From an uncultured Oscillospiraceae bacterium (lineage in GTDB: Bacteria > Bacillota > Clostridia > Oscillospirales > Ruminococcaceae), in NCBI GenBank assembly GCA_934448295.1, contig CAKSEY010000012.1, positions 1-64,000 on the forward strand: DNA of 64,000 bases. The letters run 5' to 3'. Under the pieces are notes generated by a model. The model did not search any database, was not told the origin of the DNA, and worked only from the letters and a program-made list of their open reading frames with translations. Shown in pieces: positions 49,903-58,534 of this stretch (within the stretch, counting starts at the first letter, position 1; every line of letters begins with the position of its first letter). The position numbers were made by a program, and so were the translations under genes.

Positions 49903-50409
49903 TCAGTTTGTGACATAAACCTGCGATATGCCTATATCCAGCACCCGCGCCGCCGTATTCACCACCTTTTCCCTTATCAGGACGTTCTCAGCCCCGCCGC
50001 AGACCACCGCGACCCCGCGCACCTGCGGCGTCACCACGCTGGTCTCCAGCGCCTCCTTGCCGCTGCCGGAGAGCGCTATGGAGCTTTCGCTCTTCACCTC
50101 GTCGGCGGTGCTGCTGGACTTGGTCTCCTCGGCGTATACCCTGCGGCTGGTGCAGTCAAGCGTTACCATCACCTTCGGGGAGGTCACTCCGTCTATACCG
50201 GATATCACATCGGTGAGCCGCCTTTCAAGCTCCTTTTCCAGACGCGAGATCTCCTCCTGCGAGTAGCTCTGGGGCTGCTCCTGGGACTTTCCGTCCGGGG
50301 TCAGCGTGCTGAGGAACAGCAGAACTATCGCGGCTATTCCCGCGATTATCACTATCCTGCGCCATTTGCCGTCGCCGAGCCGGGATATGATATCACTGAA
50401 TCTGCTCAC
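49903..50409 (-). CDS. spoIIIAG: Stage III sporulation protein AG
   Basis: A 168-aa protein starting at GTG 50409 with GGGGGTGA upstream, 4 nt after the spoIIIAF stop. One membrane helix (VIIAGIAAIVLLFLS) is followed by a ring-building domain (YSQEEISRLEKELERRLTDV; VRGVAVVCGGAENVLIREKV; the last is the conserved signature). It forms the large mother-cell ring of the channel. Confidence 0.92.
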   Translation of the reverse strand: MSRFSDIISRLGDGKWRRIVIIAGIAAIVLLFLSTLTPDGKSQEQPQSYSQEEISRLEKELERRLTDVISGIDGVTSPKVMVTLDCTSRRVYAEETKSSSTADEVKSESSIALSGSGKEALETSVVTPQVRGVAVVCGGAENVLIREKVVNTAARVLDIGISQVYVTN

Positions 50410-50413
50410 CCGC

Positions 50414-50881
50414 TCACCCCCTGTAAAGAATCCTGGTGCTGATTTCGGCGGGAAGCTCGCGCGAAAGCAGCTCACCGGCCGCTTCTGCCTCCGGACGCTG
50501 GCTTTCGCTGAATACAAGCTCCACCTGTGTTATAGATATGCTGTACAATCCCGAAATATTAACGATAACGTGTATCTCCTCCGGATATATTCCGCTGGAA
50601 TTCAGCAGGGAATACAGCTTGTCCGACATTTCCGAGCATATTTTCTTCTGAAGCTCCCGGTTTATGTCGCCGGAAAAACCTATGTAATCTGCGCTGTCCT
50701 CGTAGCTGTACTGGGTCTTGTCGAAGCTGAAGTCCGCGCCTTTGAACGCGTTCACCCCCGCCAGCAGGAAAAGCCCTGCGATAAGCAGGGAGATCTGCTT
50801 TCCGCAGCGGTTCTCCGGAACAAGCATACGGAACAGCGCCGACGATATCGCCGCCATGCAGACGGTTGACAGAAACTGCAT
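50414..50881 (-). CDS. spoIIIAF: Stage III sporulation protein AF
   Basis: A 155-aa protein with two N-terminal membrane helices (FLSTVCMAAISSALFRMLVP; ISLLIAGLFLLAGV) and a C-terminal soluble domain. Start at ATG 50881 with GGGAGG upstream. It is assigned by its position between AE and AG, topology and size; sequence conservation in this protein is low across species. Confidence 0.88.
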   Translation of the reverse strand: MQFLSTVCMAAISSALFRMLVPENRCGKQISLLIAGLFLLAGVNAFKGADFSFDKTQYSYEDSADYIGFSGDINRELQKKICSEMSDKLYSLLNSSGIYPEEIHVIVNISGLYSISITQVELVFSESQRPEAEAAGELLSRELPAEISTRILYRG

Positions 50882-50891
50882 ATAAACCTCC

Positions 50892-52004
50892 CTACGCCGT
50901 GCCGCCAAGGGCGAGCATTATCACCGCAGATATGGTATTCAGCAGCAGGAAGCACACTATCACCGCCATGATTATCGCCATGACCGAGCCGCACGCCTTG
51001 AAAAGCTCCGTCAGCTCCTTTACGCCGAACACCCCGCTGAACGCCTCCGCCGCCGAAAGAGCCATGCGGTAGCACGCCACGGAAATAAGCGACGGCAGAA
51101 TTATCACGATACCCGCGATTATGCCGTAAGTCCCTATCGAGCTGTGCAGCAGCGAAAGGCTCGCGTGCACCGTATTCACAGCGTCCGAGATAGTGCCGCC
51201 GACAATGGGAACTCCGTTCGAAACCGCGAATTTCGCCGTCTTGATCAGCACCGTGTCAGCGGAATTCGTCACGAATGTCTGCGCCGAAAGAATACTCATG
51301 AACACCGTCATTATCAGCGACAGCGACCAGACGGCGGCTTTTTTTATCAGCTCCCCGAGCCTGCCGATGTTGAGCTCCTGGTGGATCGCCCCGGTAACCG
51401 AAAGCCCCAGCACCGTCCCGCAGACAGGAACCAGGAAATTCACCGCAAGCTGCGAAAAAAGCTGCGCCGCCCCCAGGGTCACGGTGTTCGCCGCAGAAGC
51501 CGCAGCCGCCTTTCCCATCGCCGCGATAACTCCCGCGAAAACCGGCACGAACACCAGCATGAACCGGGACGCGGTCTGGAGCACCTCCAGAGTGCCGGAA
51601 AGCGCGTCGTACACCGCCGCCGAGGTCATTCCCGCCCCGGCGAGGACTCCCACCACCGAGAAAACCCCGGACATACTCCCGGCGCCGTCAGCGGCGCTCC
51701 CGGCGAGGGCGCACAGCAGCACTATCCCGCACAGCGCCGCCAGCAGCCGTATCGGGGCGGCGGCGCGGTTCAGGAAAAGCTCCCACAGATAGCCCAGCGT
51801 GCCTTCTATCGTAAGCCCGGCGGCTCCGTTGTTTTCCGGGGTTATGCCCGCGCCCTCCAGTATTTCGGAAGCCTCCGGGGGGACTGCGTCCGCTATCGCG
51901 TTTCCCGGGGATTCTCCGGTTTCCGCCGAGACGTTCCCGCAGAGAAGCAGTGCGGCGGCGAGGATCAACAGCAGCTTCGCCGCCAGAAGCAGTATCCTGC
52001 GCAT
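50892..52004 (-). CDS. spoIIIAE: Stage III sporulation protein AE
   Basis: A 370-aa polytopic protein with a signal peptide (KLLLILAAALLLCGNVSA) and several membrane helices. Conserved stretches include LSVTGAIHQELNIGRLGELI and FVTNSADTVLIKTAKFAVS, then GVPIVGGTISDAVNTV. It is the largest membrane subunit of the SpoIIIA complex. The start is preceded by AAAGGAAC. Confidence 0.94.
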   Translation of the reverse strand: MRRILLLAAKLLLILAAALLLCGNVSAETGESPGNAIADAVPPEASEILEGAGITPENNGAAGLTIEGTLGYLWELFLNRAAAPIRLLAALCGIVLLCALAGSAADGAGSMSGVFSVVGVLAGAGMTSAAVYDALSGTLEVLQTASRFMLVFVPVFAGVIAAMGKAAAASAANTVTLGAAQLFSQLAVNFLVPVCGTVLGLSVTGAIHQELNIGRLGELIKKAAVWSLSLIMTVFMSILSAQTFVTNSADTVLIKTAKFAVSNGVPIVGGTISDAVNTVHASLSLLHSSIGTYGIIAGIVIILPSLISVACYRMALSAAEAFSGVFGVKELTELFKACGSVMAIIMAVIVCFLLLNTISAVIMLALGGTA

Positions 52005-52020
52005 TTCAGTTCCTTTCCAT

Positions 52021-52407
52021 TCAGCCGAGAAGCTCCATGACTATCTCCGCCAGCGCCGAAAACACCGGCAGCGAGATCACCACCACCGCCGCCTTTCCGG
52101 CAAGCTCTATCTTGGAGGCTATCGCGGATTCCCCGGCGTCCTTGCAGCAGTCCGAGCCGAGCTGGGTTATGTAGCACACGGCGAGCGCCTTGAACAGCGT
52201 CCGCGAATATCCGCTGTCCAGTCCGGCGGCTCCCGTGAGCTGCGAGATAAGCTCCGCCGACGGCGCAAGCATGGTTATCACCGCGCCCATTATCAGCACT
52301 CCGCAGGCTATGCTCACCCCGAGAGCCATCTCCGGCTTGTACTGCCGGACGATAATGCACAGCACCGCCGACAGCACGCCCATTCCCACAAGCGAAATGA
52401 TATCCAT
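52021..52407 (-). CDS. spoIIIAD: Stage III sporulation protein AD
   Basis: A 128-aa membrane protein with three to four helices: IISLVGMGVLSAVLCIIVRQ, SIACGVLIMGAVITML and the conserved FKALAVCYITQLGSDCCKDA. It starts 3 nt after spoIIIAC. Confidence 0.93.
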   Translation of the reverse strand: MDIISLVGMGVLSAVLCIIVRQYKPEMALGVSIACGVLIMGAVITMLAPSAELISQLTGAAGLDSGYSRTLFKALAVCYITQLGSDCCKDAGESAIASKIELAGKAAVVVISLPVFSALAEIVMELLG

Positions 52408-52410
52408 AAT

Positions 52411-52611
52411 TCACCACAGCCCGAAAACGGATTTTATCGTCCCGAAAAGCTCGTCTATCGCCGGAATTATCATCATCAGCACTATCACCAGCCCCGCCAC
52501 GGTGAGCATCATCGCCTGCTCGTCATGGTCGGTTTTTTTGAGTATCTGGTTCAGCACGGCGACGATTATTCCCACGGCGGCTATCTTGAATATCAGGTCA
52601 AGCTCCATCAT
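52411..52611 (-). CDS. spoIIIAC: Stage III sporulation protein AC
   Basis: A 66-aa protein with two membrane helices: DLIFKIAAVGIIVAVLNQIL, KKTDHDEQAMMLTVAGLVIV. The charged hairpin K-K-x-x-x-D-E is the family hallmark. Two adjacent ATGs (52611 and 52608) are possible; AAGGAG precedes both. Confidence 0.93.
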   Translation of the reverse strand: MMELDLIFKIAAVGIIVAVLNQILKKTDHDEQAMMLTVAGLVIVLMMIIPAIDELFGTIKSVFGLW

Positions 52612-52620
52612 TCACGCTCC

Positions 52621-53109
52621 TTACAGCAGCATGACTGCCGCGCCAAGCCCCGCGAGAACTCCCCCGGAGCGATACAGCCTGCCTTTCTTTTCGGCGGATT
52701 CCTCCGCCTGCTCCAGAAGCCTGTCCAGCCGGGATGAATACAGCTTCAGCAGGGAGATCTGGCTCTCCGCCGAGCAGGTGCCGAGGGACTGCCCCAGCTC
52801 CGCAAGCAGCGCGGCTTCCTCTTTACCGCAGCAGGACTGCCCCGCAAGCCTGTCCACCGCCCCGCTCCAGGCGGCGCGGATATCATGGGTTTCCGACAGC
52901 CCCTCCCGCAGAAGCTCCGCAAATTCCCCCTGACCGCTCTGTGCAAGCTCCTCCAGGGTAGGCGCGGTGCAGGATATCCCTATCGAGAAATGCTCCAGCA
53001 GAAGCCGTAATTCCCGCAGCAGCGCGCAGCGTTTCCCGAGCGTAACGCTGCTGCGGAAGCCCCACGCGGTGCACAGCAGCATTATCACTATTCCCGCCGC
53101 CAGCCTCAC
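52621..53109 (-). CDS. spoIIIAB: Stage III sporulation protein AB
   Basis: A 162-aa protein with membrane segments at both ends and a helical middle resembling type II/IV secretion F proteins (ELRLLLEHFSIGISCTAPTL; LLAELGQSLGTCSAESQISL). It starts at GTG 53109 within the stop of spoIIIAA (GTGA overlap), with GGGAG upstream; the longer frame has no binding site. Confidence 0.9.
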   Translation of the reverse strand: MRLAAGIVIMLLCTAWGFRSSVTLGKRCALLRELRLLLEHFSIGISCTAPTLEELAQSGQGEFAELLREGLSETHDIRAAWSGAVDRLAGQSCCGKEEAALLAELGQSLGTCSAESQISLLKLYSSRLDRLLEQAEESAEKKGRLYRSGGVLAGLGAAVMLL

Positions 53110-53954
53110 GTTTTTATCTCCCGGATATCGGTCAGCCTGCCGCCCTCCAGAAGCGCCGCGCGGTCGAAAAGCGGGTAAAGCTCCGCAATGCCCGGGCGGG
53201 AGCGCAGCTCGTCTATTCCTGCGGCGTGGACGGTCACTGCGAGCTTCACGCCGCAGCCCATGCACTGCCGGACTTCCTCCGCGTCGCTGCCTATCTCGTC
53301 GCAGGCTATCATTTCCGGGCTGAGGGAGCGCAGCGCGCACATTATGCCCTCCGCTTTCGGGTAGCCGTTCAGAACGTCCGTGTTTTCGCCCACGTCAAGC
53401 GCCGGAACTCCGCCGCTGACTCCCGCAAGCTCGCCCCGGCTGTCTATCAGCGCAATGCGGTGCGTTCCGCCGAGTATTCGCGCCATATCGCGGAGCAGCG
53501 TGGTTTTCCCGGAAAGCGGCTTTCCGCATATTATCAGCGAGCACAGCCCGTCCGGAAAAGCCCGGCGGCACAGCTCCTCCGCGCAGCCCCTGACCTCCCG
53601 GGCGAAGCGGATATTCAGCGAGGAAATGTCCTTCAGCGTGGAAATTTCCCCGTCGCGTAGCACCGCGGTACCGCAGAAGCCCACGCGGTTCCCGCCGGGG
53701 AGCGTTATGTAGCCCTCGGATATCTCCCGGGCGTAGCTGTGCACGGAATTACGGCAGAGCTCCAGAAAGCACTCGGTTATGTCCTCGCGGGTGAATATAT
53801 CCGAGCAGCGGAGCGTTCTTCCGTCCGTCATGACTGCGGCGGCGCATTTTCCGGTTCGCAGGCGTATCTCCGCGATGTTCCCCGGCGGCAGGGTTATTTT
53901 AGCGGCGGCGTATCTCAGCGGAATTTCAGGGTGCTGTGTTTTTGCGGCTATCAT
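53106..53954 (-). CDS. spoIIIAA: Stage III sporulation protein AA, ATPase
   Basis: A 282-aa AAA-type ATPase, first gene of the operon and likely motor of the feeding channel. Walker A is CGKPLSGKTT (about 143-152), the Walker B region IALIDSRGEL and the later MIACDEIGS. The second ATG (53954) is chosen because GGGAGG is 7 nt upstream; the first (53960) is too close. A SigE-like promoter lies just upstream. Confidence 0.93.
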   Translation of the reverse strand: MIAAKTQHPEIPLRYAAAKITLPPGNIAEIRLRTGKCAAAVMTDGRTLRCSDIFTREDITECFLELCRNSVHSYAREISEGYITLPGGNRVGFCGTAVLRDGEISTLKDISSLNIRFAREVRGCAEELCRRAFPDGLCSLIICGKPLSGKTTLLRDMARILGGTHRIALIDSRGELAGVSGGVPALDVGENTDVLNGYPKAEGIMCALRSLSPEMIACDEIGSDAEEVRQCMGCGVKLAVTVHAAGIDELRSRPGIAELYPLFDRAALLEGGRLTDIREIKT

Positions 53955-53983
53955 TGCCATTCCTCCCAAACTGTATTTGTATA

Positions 53984-54013
53984 ATTGTATGAGGGGCACG
54001 TCCGGTTTAGTAC
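53984..54013 (-). promoter_or_regulatory. Candidate SigE promoter of spoIIIA
   Basis: Minus strand: CATACAAT (53991-53984) exactly matches the SigE -10 consensus. A loose -35 (GTACTAA) lies 15 nt upstream. The start would fall about 22 nt before spoIIIAA. SigE dependence is known for Bacillus spoIIIA; the match here is by eye. Confidence 0.45.
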
Positions 54014-54019
54014 AAAAAA

Positions 54020-54043
54020 ATCCCCCGGTATAAACCGGAGGAT
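54020..54043 (-). terminator. Terminator of the GT4-led gene group
   Basis: ATCCCCCGGT and ACCGGAGGAT pair with one mismatch; on the minus strand the stem runs into seven T's. Confidence 0.8.
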
Positions 54044-54051
54044 AAGTATAT

Positions 54052-55095
54052 TTATTTGCCTTTCCTGTCTGAATCCCGCACCATAGTATAGAAATCGTCC
54101 CACATCTTCGCAACGTGTTCGCGGGAGTAGAACTGATTTCCGCGCTTTGAAGCCCCGCACTGCTGCGCGTAGTATTCCTTGTCGGTGCTGAGCCGCTTTA
54201 TCTCCTCGATGAAGCCGTCGACATTGTCGGATTTGCTGTAAAAATCGAACAGGATATCCGGGTAGATGTCAAGGTCGCGCAGGAGTATCGGGATATTCAC
54301 GCACATGGATTCCAGTATCGTCATGGGGAAAAGTTCCTCAAAGCTTGGCAGGAACATCATATCCCCGAGGTTGTAAACCTCGTTCATGTTCTCGCGGTCG
54401 ATTATTCCGAGCAGCCTTACGTTAGCCGGGGGATTCTCGCGTATCTTCTTTATCTCCTCAAAGCCGTCGGTTATCCTGCCGAACGAGAAGCCGCCCGCCC
54501 ACACGAACTGTATCTCCGGCATACGCTTGGCTATCTCGATGAAGTCGAACACGCCCTTGCGCACCTGGAGCTGACCCGCGCAGACCACAGTGAACTTCCC
54601 GCGCTCAACGCCGTACTTGTCGCGGAGCTTCGCCTTTGCCTCCGGGGAGACCGGGTGGAAATCCTTGGAGGAAACGTAGTTCGGGATATATGTGACCTTC
54701 TCCCGGGGAACGCCGTAGTGCTCCAGCCTGCCGATGAAGTACGGGTTTACGGTCACCAGGTAGTCCATGCTCTTGTAGAATTTCAGCATATAGCTGTAAA
54801 AAATCTTCTTGATGGGTCTGGGGAGGTTCACGCTGGTCTCCACGGTCTCCGGCAGCATATGGACGTACCCCACGGATTTGCCGCGGCTGGTCATGTAGCG
54901 CTTTTTCAGGAGAAAATCGGGGTTTATCGTGTGATAATGCGTAATGTCAGCCCTGATGTTCTTGTTTATCGTGACCTCGAACTTGTCCGCAAGCTCGGTG
55001 GAAACAAGCGCCACCTGCTCGAGATATGCGGAGCCTACGCCCTGCCCCTTGACGCTTGTCGCCATTGACATCATATTGATAGTGGTCTTTTTCAT
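54052..55095 (-). CDS. GT4 glycosyltransferase, diacylglycerol-glycosyltransferase-like
   Basis: A 347-aa GT-B enzyme. INMMSMATSVKGQGVGSAYL at the N-terminus is typical of the LafB-like glycolipid synthases that add a second sugar to glucosyl-diacylglycerol. The GT4 core shows FTVVCAGQLQVRKGVFDFIE (nucleotide-sugar binding) and the E-x7-E motif FEELFPMTILESM. Amphipathic basic patches fit peripheral membrane binding. The lipid acceptor is inferred from family resemblance. Confidence 0.75.
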   Translation of the reverse strand: MKKTTINMMSMATSVKGQGVGSAYLEQVALVSTELADKFEVTINKNIRADITHYHTINPDFLLKKRYMTSRGKSVGYVHMLPETVETSVNLPRPIKKIFYSYMLKFYKSMDYLVTVNPYFIGRLEHYGVPREKVTYIPNYVSSKDFHPVSPEAKAKLRDKYGVERGKFTVVCAGQLQVRKGVFDFIEIAKRMPEIQFVWAGGFSFGRITDGFEEIKKIRENPPANVRLLGIIDRENMNEVYNLGDMMFLPSFEELFPMTILESMCVNIPILLRDLDIYPDILFDFYSKSDNVDGFIEEIKRLSTDKEYYAQQCGASKRGNQFYSREHVAKMWDDFYTMVRDSDRKGK

Positions 55096-55126
55096 GTACT
55101 GCTCTCACGCTCCTGTCTGTAAAGCC

Positions 55127-57475
55127 TTACAGCTTCTCTATCCGGGCGAAATTCGCCATTACCTTCTTTGTCTGACCGTTGTCGAAATTAATTGTGAGCA
55201 TTGTATCGTTGCCCATGCGCTTTGCGTCCGCGACAGTTCCCTGCCCGAATACGTTGTGCTTTACCCTGTCGCCGGAAGCGAACACCGTGCCGGTGACCAC
55301 CGGAGTCGGCTTCGTGACCATCTTCGCGGCCTCCTGCGCGAGATAGTTCGGCTTTTCCGGCTTCTTCCACGGGGTCGCGGAGCGGACGCGCTCGCCGCTC
55401 TTTTCTATCAGGTTCTCCGGAATCTCGCGGATAAACGTGGAAAGCCTGTTCCTCATGGTCTGACCGTACAGCACGCGGTAGGATGTGTGCGTTACATAAA
55501 GCGAACGCTTTGCGCGGGTTATCGCAACGTAGGCAAGACGGCGCTCCTCCTCCATCTCGGCGGGGTCGTTTATGCTGCGGTAGCTCGGGAATATGTTGTC
55601 CTCGGCACCCACAAGGAACACAGTGTCGAACTCCAGTCCCTTTGCGCTGTGCATGGTCATGAGCGATACCCTGTCCGCTTCCCCGTCGTAATTGTCGAGG
55701 TCGGAGACCAGCGCCACCTGCTCCAGAAAATCCGGGAGGGTGGCGTCGGGGTTCTCCTCCAGCATATTCAGCGCGTTGGATTTCAGCTCGTTGATGTTCT
55801 CTATCCTGCCCGCGCCCTCCTCGCCGAGAGCCTGCATCGCCTTTATGTAGCCGGATTTCTCAGCGACCGCGTCGATAAGCTCGTCCAGCCTGAGGGAATC
55901 CGCAAGCTCGTCCAGCTCGTCAAAGAGATTGGCGGCGGCTTTCAGCGCGGCGGATTTTCTCGCCATGGTCTCAAACTGAGAAGCCTCGCGGCAGACCTCC
56001 ACCGGGGACATACGCAGCCCCTCGGAAAGCCGGATTATCTCTTCCACTGTCGCTTCGCCTATCCCGCGCTTGGGCTCGTTGATTATCCTGCGGAAACGCA
56101 CGGTGTCGTAGGGATTGTTCAGCACCGCTAGATAGGACATGATGTCCTTTATCTCCTTGCGGTCGTAGAAGCGCAGACCTCCTACAATAGTGTAGGGAAT
56201 TCCGGAGCGCGCCAGCGTGTTCTCAAAGCTTCTCGACTGGGAGTTTGTGCGGTACAGCAGCGCGTAATCGGTGTAGTGCCTGCCGTTTTTCACGCCGTCA
56301 AGGATAGTGTCGGCAACGAAGCGCGCCTCGGAGATCTCGCTCTCGAAATTGCAGCACTTTATCTTGTCGCCCTCGCCGAGGTCTGACCACAGCGCCTTGT
56401 CCTTGCGCTGCTTGTTGTTGCGGATGACCGCGTTCGCAGCGTTCAGGATATTCTCGGTGGAACGGTAGTTCTGCTCCAGCCGTATGACCTCGCAGCCGGG
56501 GTACTGCTTCTCAAAGCTGAGGATATTCTCAATAGTCGCGCCGCGGAAGCGGTAGATGGACTGGTCGTCGTCGCCGACAACGCAGAGGTTCCCGTTATCC
56601 CCCGCCAGCAGGGAGATAAGCCGGTACTGCGCAACGTTGGTGTCCTGATACTCGTCCACCATGATGTACTTGTACAGGCGGCGGTAGTGGTCGAGCACGT
56701 CCGGGAAGTTCTCAAACAGCTTTACGGTGAGGAAGATGATGTCGTCAAAATCCACCGCGCTCGCCGCACGGAGCGCGCTCTGGTACAGCGTGTAGACCTC
56801 CGCGCACTTCTTGTCCATCAGCTCTCCGGAGGCCTGCGCCATGGGCGCGAATTCCTCCGGGGAGATCATCTGGTCCTTGCAGCGGGATATCTTATTCTTG
56901 AAAACCTTGGGGTTGAACACCTTTTCGTCCAGCTCCAGCTTCTTCATTGCGTCCTTTATAACGCGCTTGGAATCGTCCTCGTCGTAGATGGTGAAGCTGC
57001 TCTGATATCCGAGGTTCTCTATCTCCCGGCGGAGTATCTTCACGCAGGCGGAGTGGAACGTTGATGCGTTTATCTTCTCCGCGCCCTCGCCTATCATATC
57101 GATAAGGCGCTGTTTCAGCTCCCCCGCCGCCTTGTTCGTGAACGTTATCGCCAGGATATTCCACGGATTCACGGGGTTCACGGAGATTATCTCCGCCAGG
57201 CGCTCAGCGTTCTCCGGGGTCTTTTCAAGGCTCGGGAAATCCGCGAGGAACTGCTCCTCCTCCGGAGTTATGCCGCGCTCCTCGTTATCGAGGTACGCGT
57301 TGCCGAATCTCATCATGTTCGCGATACGGTTGCAGAGCACCGTGGTTTTTCCGCTGCCTGCGCCCGCGATTATCAGAACCGCGCCGTTTACCTTGAATAC
57401 AGCCTTTCGCTGCATTTCGTTCGTCCTTGAAAAAAAGCCGGTAAGCGCATTGCGCTTTAGAGTGTTGTAATCCAA
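55127..57475 (-). CDS. pcrA: ATP-dependent DNA helicase PcrA/UvrD
   Basis: A 782-aa superfamily 1A helicase. Motifs in order: NEMQRKAV (Q), AGAGSGKTTVL (I), ITFTNKAAGELKQR (Ia), VDEYQDTNVAQY (II), VVGDDDQSIYRFRGA (III), LEQNYRST (IV), MTMHSAKGLEFDTVFLVG (V) and VAITRAKRSLYV (VI). A C-terminal Tudor-like domain (DRVKHNVFGQGTVADAKRMG) binds RNA polymerase in PcrA. Translation starts at TTG 57475 with GGAAGG upstream. It functions in replication-transcription conflict and repair. Confidence 0.95.
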   Translation of the reverse strand: MDYNTLKRNALTGFFSRTNEMQRKAVFKVNGAVLIIAGAGSGKTTVLCNRIANMMRFGNAYLDNEERGITPEEEQFLADFPSLEKTPENAERLAEIISVNPVNPWNILAITFTNKAAGELKQRLIDMIGEGAEKINASTFHSACVKILRREIENLGYQSSFTIYDEDDSKRVIKDAMKKLELDEKVFNPKVFKNKISRCKDQMISPEEFAPMAQASGELMDKKCAEVYTLYQSALRAASAVDFDDIIFLTVKLFENFPDVLDHYRRLYKYIMVDEYQDTNVAQYRLISLLAGDNGNLCVVGDDDQSIYRFRGATIENILSFEKQYPGCEVIRLEQNYRSTENILNAANAVIRNNKQRKDKALWSDLGEGDKIKCCNFESEISEARFVADTILDGVKNGRHYTDYALLYRTNSQSRSFENTLARSGIPYTIVGGLRFYDRKEIKDIMSYLAVLNNPYDTVRFRRIINEPKRGIGEATVEEIIRLSEGLRMSPVEVCREASQFETMARKSAALKAAANLFDELDELADSLRLDELIDAVAEKSGYIKAMQALGEEGAGRIENINELKSNALNMLEENPDATLPDFLEQVALVSDLDNYDGEADRVSLMTMHSAKGLEFDTVFLVGAEDNIFPSYRSINDPAEMEEERRLAYVAITRAKRSLYVTHTSYRVLYGQTMRNRLSTFIREIPENLIEKSGERVRSATPWKKPEKPNYLAQEAAKMVTKPTPVVTGTVFASGDRVKHNVFGQGTVADAKRMGNDTMLTINFDNGQTKKVMANFARIEKL

Positions 57476-57555
57476 ATCTGTTACCTTCCTTTATATCTTT
57501 GGCATTGCCGCAGCGGAAAAATCGTGCTGCGCCGCCGTCCTTATAAAACACGGAA

Positions 57556-57585
57556 AATGCTGGGCGGCTCTCACCGCCCGGCATT
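57556..57585 (-). terminator. Terminator after the SPFH gene
   Basis: AATGCTGGGCGG and CCGCCCGGCATT pair with one wobble; on the minus strand the stem is followed by TTCC after a short T run. Confidence 0.75.
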
Positions 57586-57606
57586 CTCTGGGATATGCTG
57601 TTCTTT

Positions 57607-58524
57607 TTACTCAGCGCTGTCCGCCGCGCTGGTCGTTCCGGACTTCACGGAAACGGAGCTTCCGTCAAGGGAAATGAACGGATTTACCTCGCTGCCTATC
57701 GCCTGCGGAAGTACGCCGTTCCAGTTCTCTATCTTCAGATAGTCGATGTAGTTCGGACTTTTTGCGAGCTGCTCCTGCACCGCCTTGATGGAGTACGCCT
57801 CCGCGTCCGCCTTTATCTTCTGGGAATCCGCCTCAGCCTGCGCCGCAATGACCTTCTGCTTTGCCTCTTCTTCCTTCTCGGCGGTCTTGTTCTGCATTTT
57901 CAGCGCGTCCTGCGCCGCGATGACCTTCGCCTGGATAGACTGCTCGAAAGCGTCCTCGAACGCGAGGTTCTCGATGGCGAAAGCCGTAACGATAATTCCC
58001 TGCGGCTCGAGGGTCTTTTTCAGGGACTCGTATATCGCGTTCTGCACGTCGGAGCGGTTCTGCACCAGATCCTCTGCCTTGACCTTGCCTATCTCGTCCT
58101 TGGAGATCTTCGCCACATTGGGAACGAGCAGCTTGGTTTCAACGTTGCTTACGCCGATGGTTCTGATTATCTCGGGCAGCTTGGTGCCGTCATAGTAGTA
58201 GTTCAGCTTCAGCCCGAGGTTATCGACAGTCTGCGTGTCGCTGGTGTAAGCGTCCGTCTGCACGGAGTATATCTGCTCGCGGGTGTCCACCTGCTGTATC
58301 TCCTCGATGAAAGGGATATGAGCGTTAAGCCCTGCGGAAAGGTCGCTGGAAACTATCTTTCCGAACTGGTATTTGACGCCTATGTATCCTTCGTTCACCA
58401 CCGTGAAGCAGTTAAAAAGCATTATAACCACTATCACCGCGATGATCCCGAGAAGCACCCACAGCCCGTAGCCCTTCTTGCCGGAGCTTCCCTTGTTTTC
58501 TGTTGTGAATTGAGTTGCCGCCAT
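57607..58524 (-). CDS. SPFH/Band 7 (prohibitin-like) membrane protein
   Basis: A 305-aa protein with an N-terminal membrane anchor (YGLWVLLGIIAVIVVIMLF), the Band 7 domain starting NCFTVVNEGYIGVKYQFGK, and a long Glu/Lys/Ala coiled coil (KTAEKEEEAKQKVIAAQAEA). Prohibitin-type members form membrane microdomain rings that act with proteases. No FtsH or NfeD partner is adjacent. AAAGGAG precedes the ATG. Confidence 0.9.
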   Translation of the reverse strand: MAATQFTTENKGSSGKKGYGLWVLLGIIAVIVVIMLFNCFTVVNEGYIGVKYQFGKIVSSDLSAGLNAHIPFIEEIQQVDTREQIYSVQTDAYTSDTQTVDNLGLKLNYYYDGTKLPEIIRTIGVSNVETKLLVPNVAKISKDEIGKVKAEDLVQNRSDVQNAIYESLKKTLEPQGIIVTAFAIENLAFEDAFEQSIQAKVIAAQDALKMQNKTAEKEEEAKQKVIAAQAEADSQKIKADAEAYSIKAVQEQLAKSPNYIDYLKIENWNGVLPQAIGSEVNPFISLDGSSVSVKSGTTSAADSAE

Positions 58525-58534
58525 TGTTTCTCCT

